The translations under genes were made by a program, and so were the position numbers. From Pseudomonadota bacterium (GTDB lineage Bacteria > Pseudomonadota > Alphaproteobacteria > Acetobacterales > Acetobacteraceae): DNA of 8,005 nucleotides. Positions 6,596-8,005 of the stretch are shown here, one piece after another. Every line of letters starts with the position of its first letter. The first letter of the stretch is position 1. The stretch covers positions 1-8,005 of the forward strand of contig JAKAZJ010000065.1 of NCBI GenBank assembly GCA_021826565.1, read 5' to 3'. The notes beneath the pieces were generated by a model. That model worked only from the letters and a program-made list of their open reading frames with translations. It was not told where the DNA came from and ran no database searches.

Positions 6596-6632
6596 CGGCA
6601 CCGCACGCTGGCCGCAGGGAAGGCACGCAACC

Positions 6633-6637
6633 AGGAG
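6633..6637 (+). promoter_or_regulatory. Shine-Dalgarno AGGAG before the TonB receptor
   Basis: AGGAG ends eight bases before ATG 6646, which opens a standard signal peptide. It supports this start. Confidence 0.65.
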
Positions 6638-6645
6638 ACGCCGCA

Positions 6646-8005
6646 ATGACAGCCCGGCGCGGAGGCGCGGTATGGCTTGCGCTGGCTGCCGCGTTGGCTG
6701 TCACGCCCGCAGCCGTCGCCGCACCGGCGACGCCGCCACCGATCGAGGTCTCCGCCGCCCCCATCGTGCCCACCGGCATCGATCTCGCCGCTGCACCGGC
6801 GGCAAGCCAAACCCTGGGCGGCGCGGCGCTGGAGCCGAACGGCACGCCCGATCCGCTGGCCGCGCTGAACCAGCAGGCCGCCGGCGTCAGCCTGCAGAAC
6901 GCCGCCGCCAACCCATATCAGCCAAATCTGGTCTATCACGGTTTCGATCTGTCATCGTTGCAGGGCACGCCGCAGGGCCTTGCGGTGTATGTGAATGGGA
7001 TGCGCTTCAACCAGGCGTTCGGTGACACGCTGGACTGGGAGCTGCTGGCGCCGCTGGCGATCGCCGATCTGACCATCGAAGATGCCAATCCCGCCTTCGG
7101 CCTCAACGCACTCGGCGGCGCGCTGGTGGTGCGGATGAAGAACGGGTTCGACGACCCGGGCGGACGGGTCGATATCTTGGGCGGTTCGTTCGGCCGGATC
7201 GGTGCAACGGCGGAATATGGCCGGCAATCCGGCGATTGGGCGGTCTATGGCGCCGCCACGGAACGCCACGAGGCCGGTTGGCGCGACGATCAATCCTCCG
7301 ACATCCAGGATTTCTACGGCGATCTGGGCGCGCGTCTGCCCGGCAGCGAATTCCATGTCAGTATCATCGTCGCCCATGCCGTGCTGAATGGGCCGGGCAC
7401 CGCGCCGGTGCAGTTGATCGCGGCCGATCCGGCGGCGCAGTACACCGCGCCGAATTTGATCGCCAACCAATATGCCCGCCTTTCCGCCAGCCTGGATCAC
7501 ATGATCGGCGCGCATGACAGCCTGCGCGCCCTTGCCTACTACGATTACTTCCGCCAGCGGGTTGCCAACGGCAACGCACCGAACGATCTGCCCTGCGTCG
7601 GCAATCCCGGTTTTCTGTGCCAGGACGGCGGCACCGGCGCGCCCAGCACCACCACCGGCGGCACGCCGATCCCGAACTTCACCGGCAATGCGTATTATTC
7701 CGAGCTCGATCAGCAGACCACCGTCACCAATGGCTACGGCGCCAGCCTGATCCTGACCGACCGGCGTCATCTGTCCGGCCACGCAAACCGCCTGGTTGCG
7801 GGGTTCGAGTTCGATGGCGCGCAAACCGGCTTCGGCGGTGCCGGCCTGATCGGTGGGATCACTCCGGTCTCACGCGTGTTCATCGGCCCGGGTGTGACGA
7901 TCGACGAACCGGGGACCAACATCCCGGTCTCGGTCGCGATCGGGAACGCCGCCTACGGCGCGTATCTGGCCGATACATTCCACGTCACCGCGAAGCTGGC
8001 GCTGT
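6646..8005 (+). CDS. TonB-dependent outer-membrane receptor (3' end beyond window)
   Basis: This is an outer-membrane active-transport receptor powered by TonB-ExbBD; 453 codons are present of what is usually 650-850. A Sec signal peptide covers about residues 1-25 (TARR, hydrophobic core, cleavage near AVAAP). PIEVSAAP at 32-39 sits where a TonB box is expected. The plug domain follows: DPLAALNQQAAGVSLQ (69-84), NLVYHGFDLSSLQGTPQG (94-111), LAVYVNGMRFNQAFGDTLDW (112-131) and NPAFGLNALGGALVVRMKNG (148-167). This pattern fits the receptor subgroup with a conserved GLNALGGA block. From about residue 173 alternating beta-barrel strands begin, interrupted by a long Gly/Thr-rich loop with a close cysteine pair (Cys317, Cys325). 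The coding sequence uses more A/T-ending codons than its neighbours. The ligand is unknown; no FecI/FecR-like regulator is visible in the window. Confidence 0.95.
   Translation, partial: MTARRGGAVWLALAAALAVTPAAVAAPATPPPIEVSAAPIVPTGIDLAAAPAASQTLGGAALEPNGTPDPLAALNQQAAGVSLQNAAANPYQPNLVYHGFDLSSLQGTPQGLAVYVNGMRFNQAFGDTLDWELLAPLAIADLTIEDANPAFGLNALGGALVVRMKNGFDDPGGRVDILGGSFGRIGATAEYGRQSGDWAVYGAATERHEAGWRDDQSSDIQDFYGDLGARLPGSEFHVSIIVAHAVLNGPGTAPVQLIAADPAAQYTAPNLIANQYARLSASLDHMIGAHDSLRALAYYDYFRQRVANGNAPNDLPCVGNPGFLCQDGGTGAPSTTTGGTPIPNFTGNAYYSELDQQTTVTNGYGASLILTDRRHLSGHANRLVAGFEFDGAQTGFGGAGLIGGITPVSRVFIGPGVTIDEPGTNIPVSVAIGNAAYGAYLADTFHVTAKLAL

Noticed and set aside
5674..6939. A 421-codon open frame on the minus strand spanning the SYLF gene and the receptor start
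   Set aside because: It lies antisense to two well-supported genes with recognisable families, has a His/Arg/Gly-rich composition without any domain, and is explained by scarcity of stop codons in GC-rich DNA.

Overview
The window is very GC-rich bacterial chromosomal DNA with G or C at most third codon positions and tightly packed genes on both strands. The encoded proteins (MATE exporter, DUF429-type protein, luciferase-like monooxygenase, MFS exporter, SYLF-domain protein, TonB-dependent receptor with a signal peptide) point to a Gram-negative, most likely an alphaproteobacterium and perhaps an Acetobacteraceae-like one. The taxonomic placement is inference from protein style and composition, since there is no rRNA or other marker here. 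No tRNA, rRNA, insertion sequence, CRISPR array, integrase or phage gene was seen.

Layout. Positions 1-1313 (minus) hold most of a MATE-family multidrug/Na+ antiporter gene that runs off the left edge. An 85-bp divergent gap follows, then a plus-strand pair: a 73-residue basic hypothetical protein (1399-1620) and a DUF429/RNase H-like protein. The conserved N-terminus of the second gene begins upstream of any ATG, GTG or TTG, most plausibly at a CTG that overlaps the first gene's stop (1617-2555). Converging on it with a 19-bp gap is a luciferase-like flavin-dependent oxidoreductase on the minus strand (2575-3495). After a 170-bp divergent gap comes a plus-strand run: an MFS exporter (3666-4922, also best explained by a CTG start behind a Shine-Dalgarno sequence), a histidine phosphatase joined to it by an ATGA overlap (4919-5542), and a secreted SYLF/Ysc84 lipid-binding-type protein with a low-complexity tail (5617-6510). 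A separate TonB-dependent outer-membrane receptor starts at 6646 and runs off the right edge.

How they fit together. Several products act in the envelope: two inner-membrane exporters, a periplasmic or surface SYLF protein and an outer-membrane receptor. Nothing in the sequence ties them into one pathway. The only pairs with direct evidence of co-expression are the small protein with the DUF429 protein and the MFS exporter with the phosphatase.

I did not find a convincing previously undescribed multi-gene system. The points most worth a second look are the two apparent CTG starts, the translationally coupled small basic protein plus RNase H-like protein, the proline/alanine/glutamine-rich tail of the SYLF protein, and a dyad element in front of the TonB receptor. 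There is no gene-free stretch longer than 300 bases; the largest gap is 170 bp.
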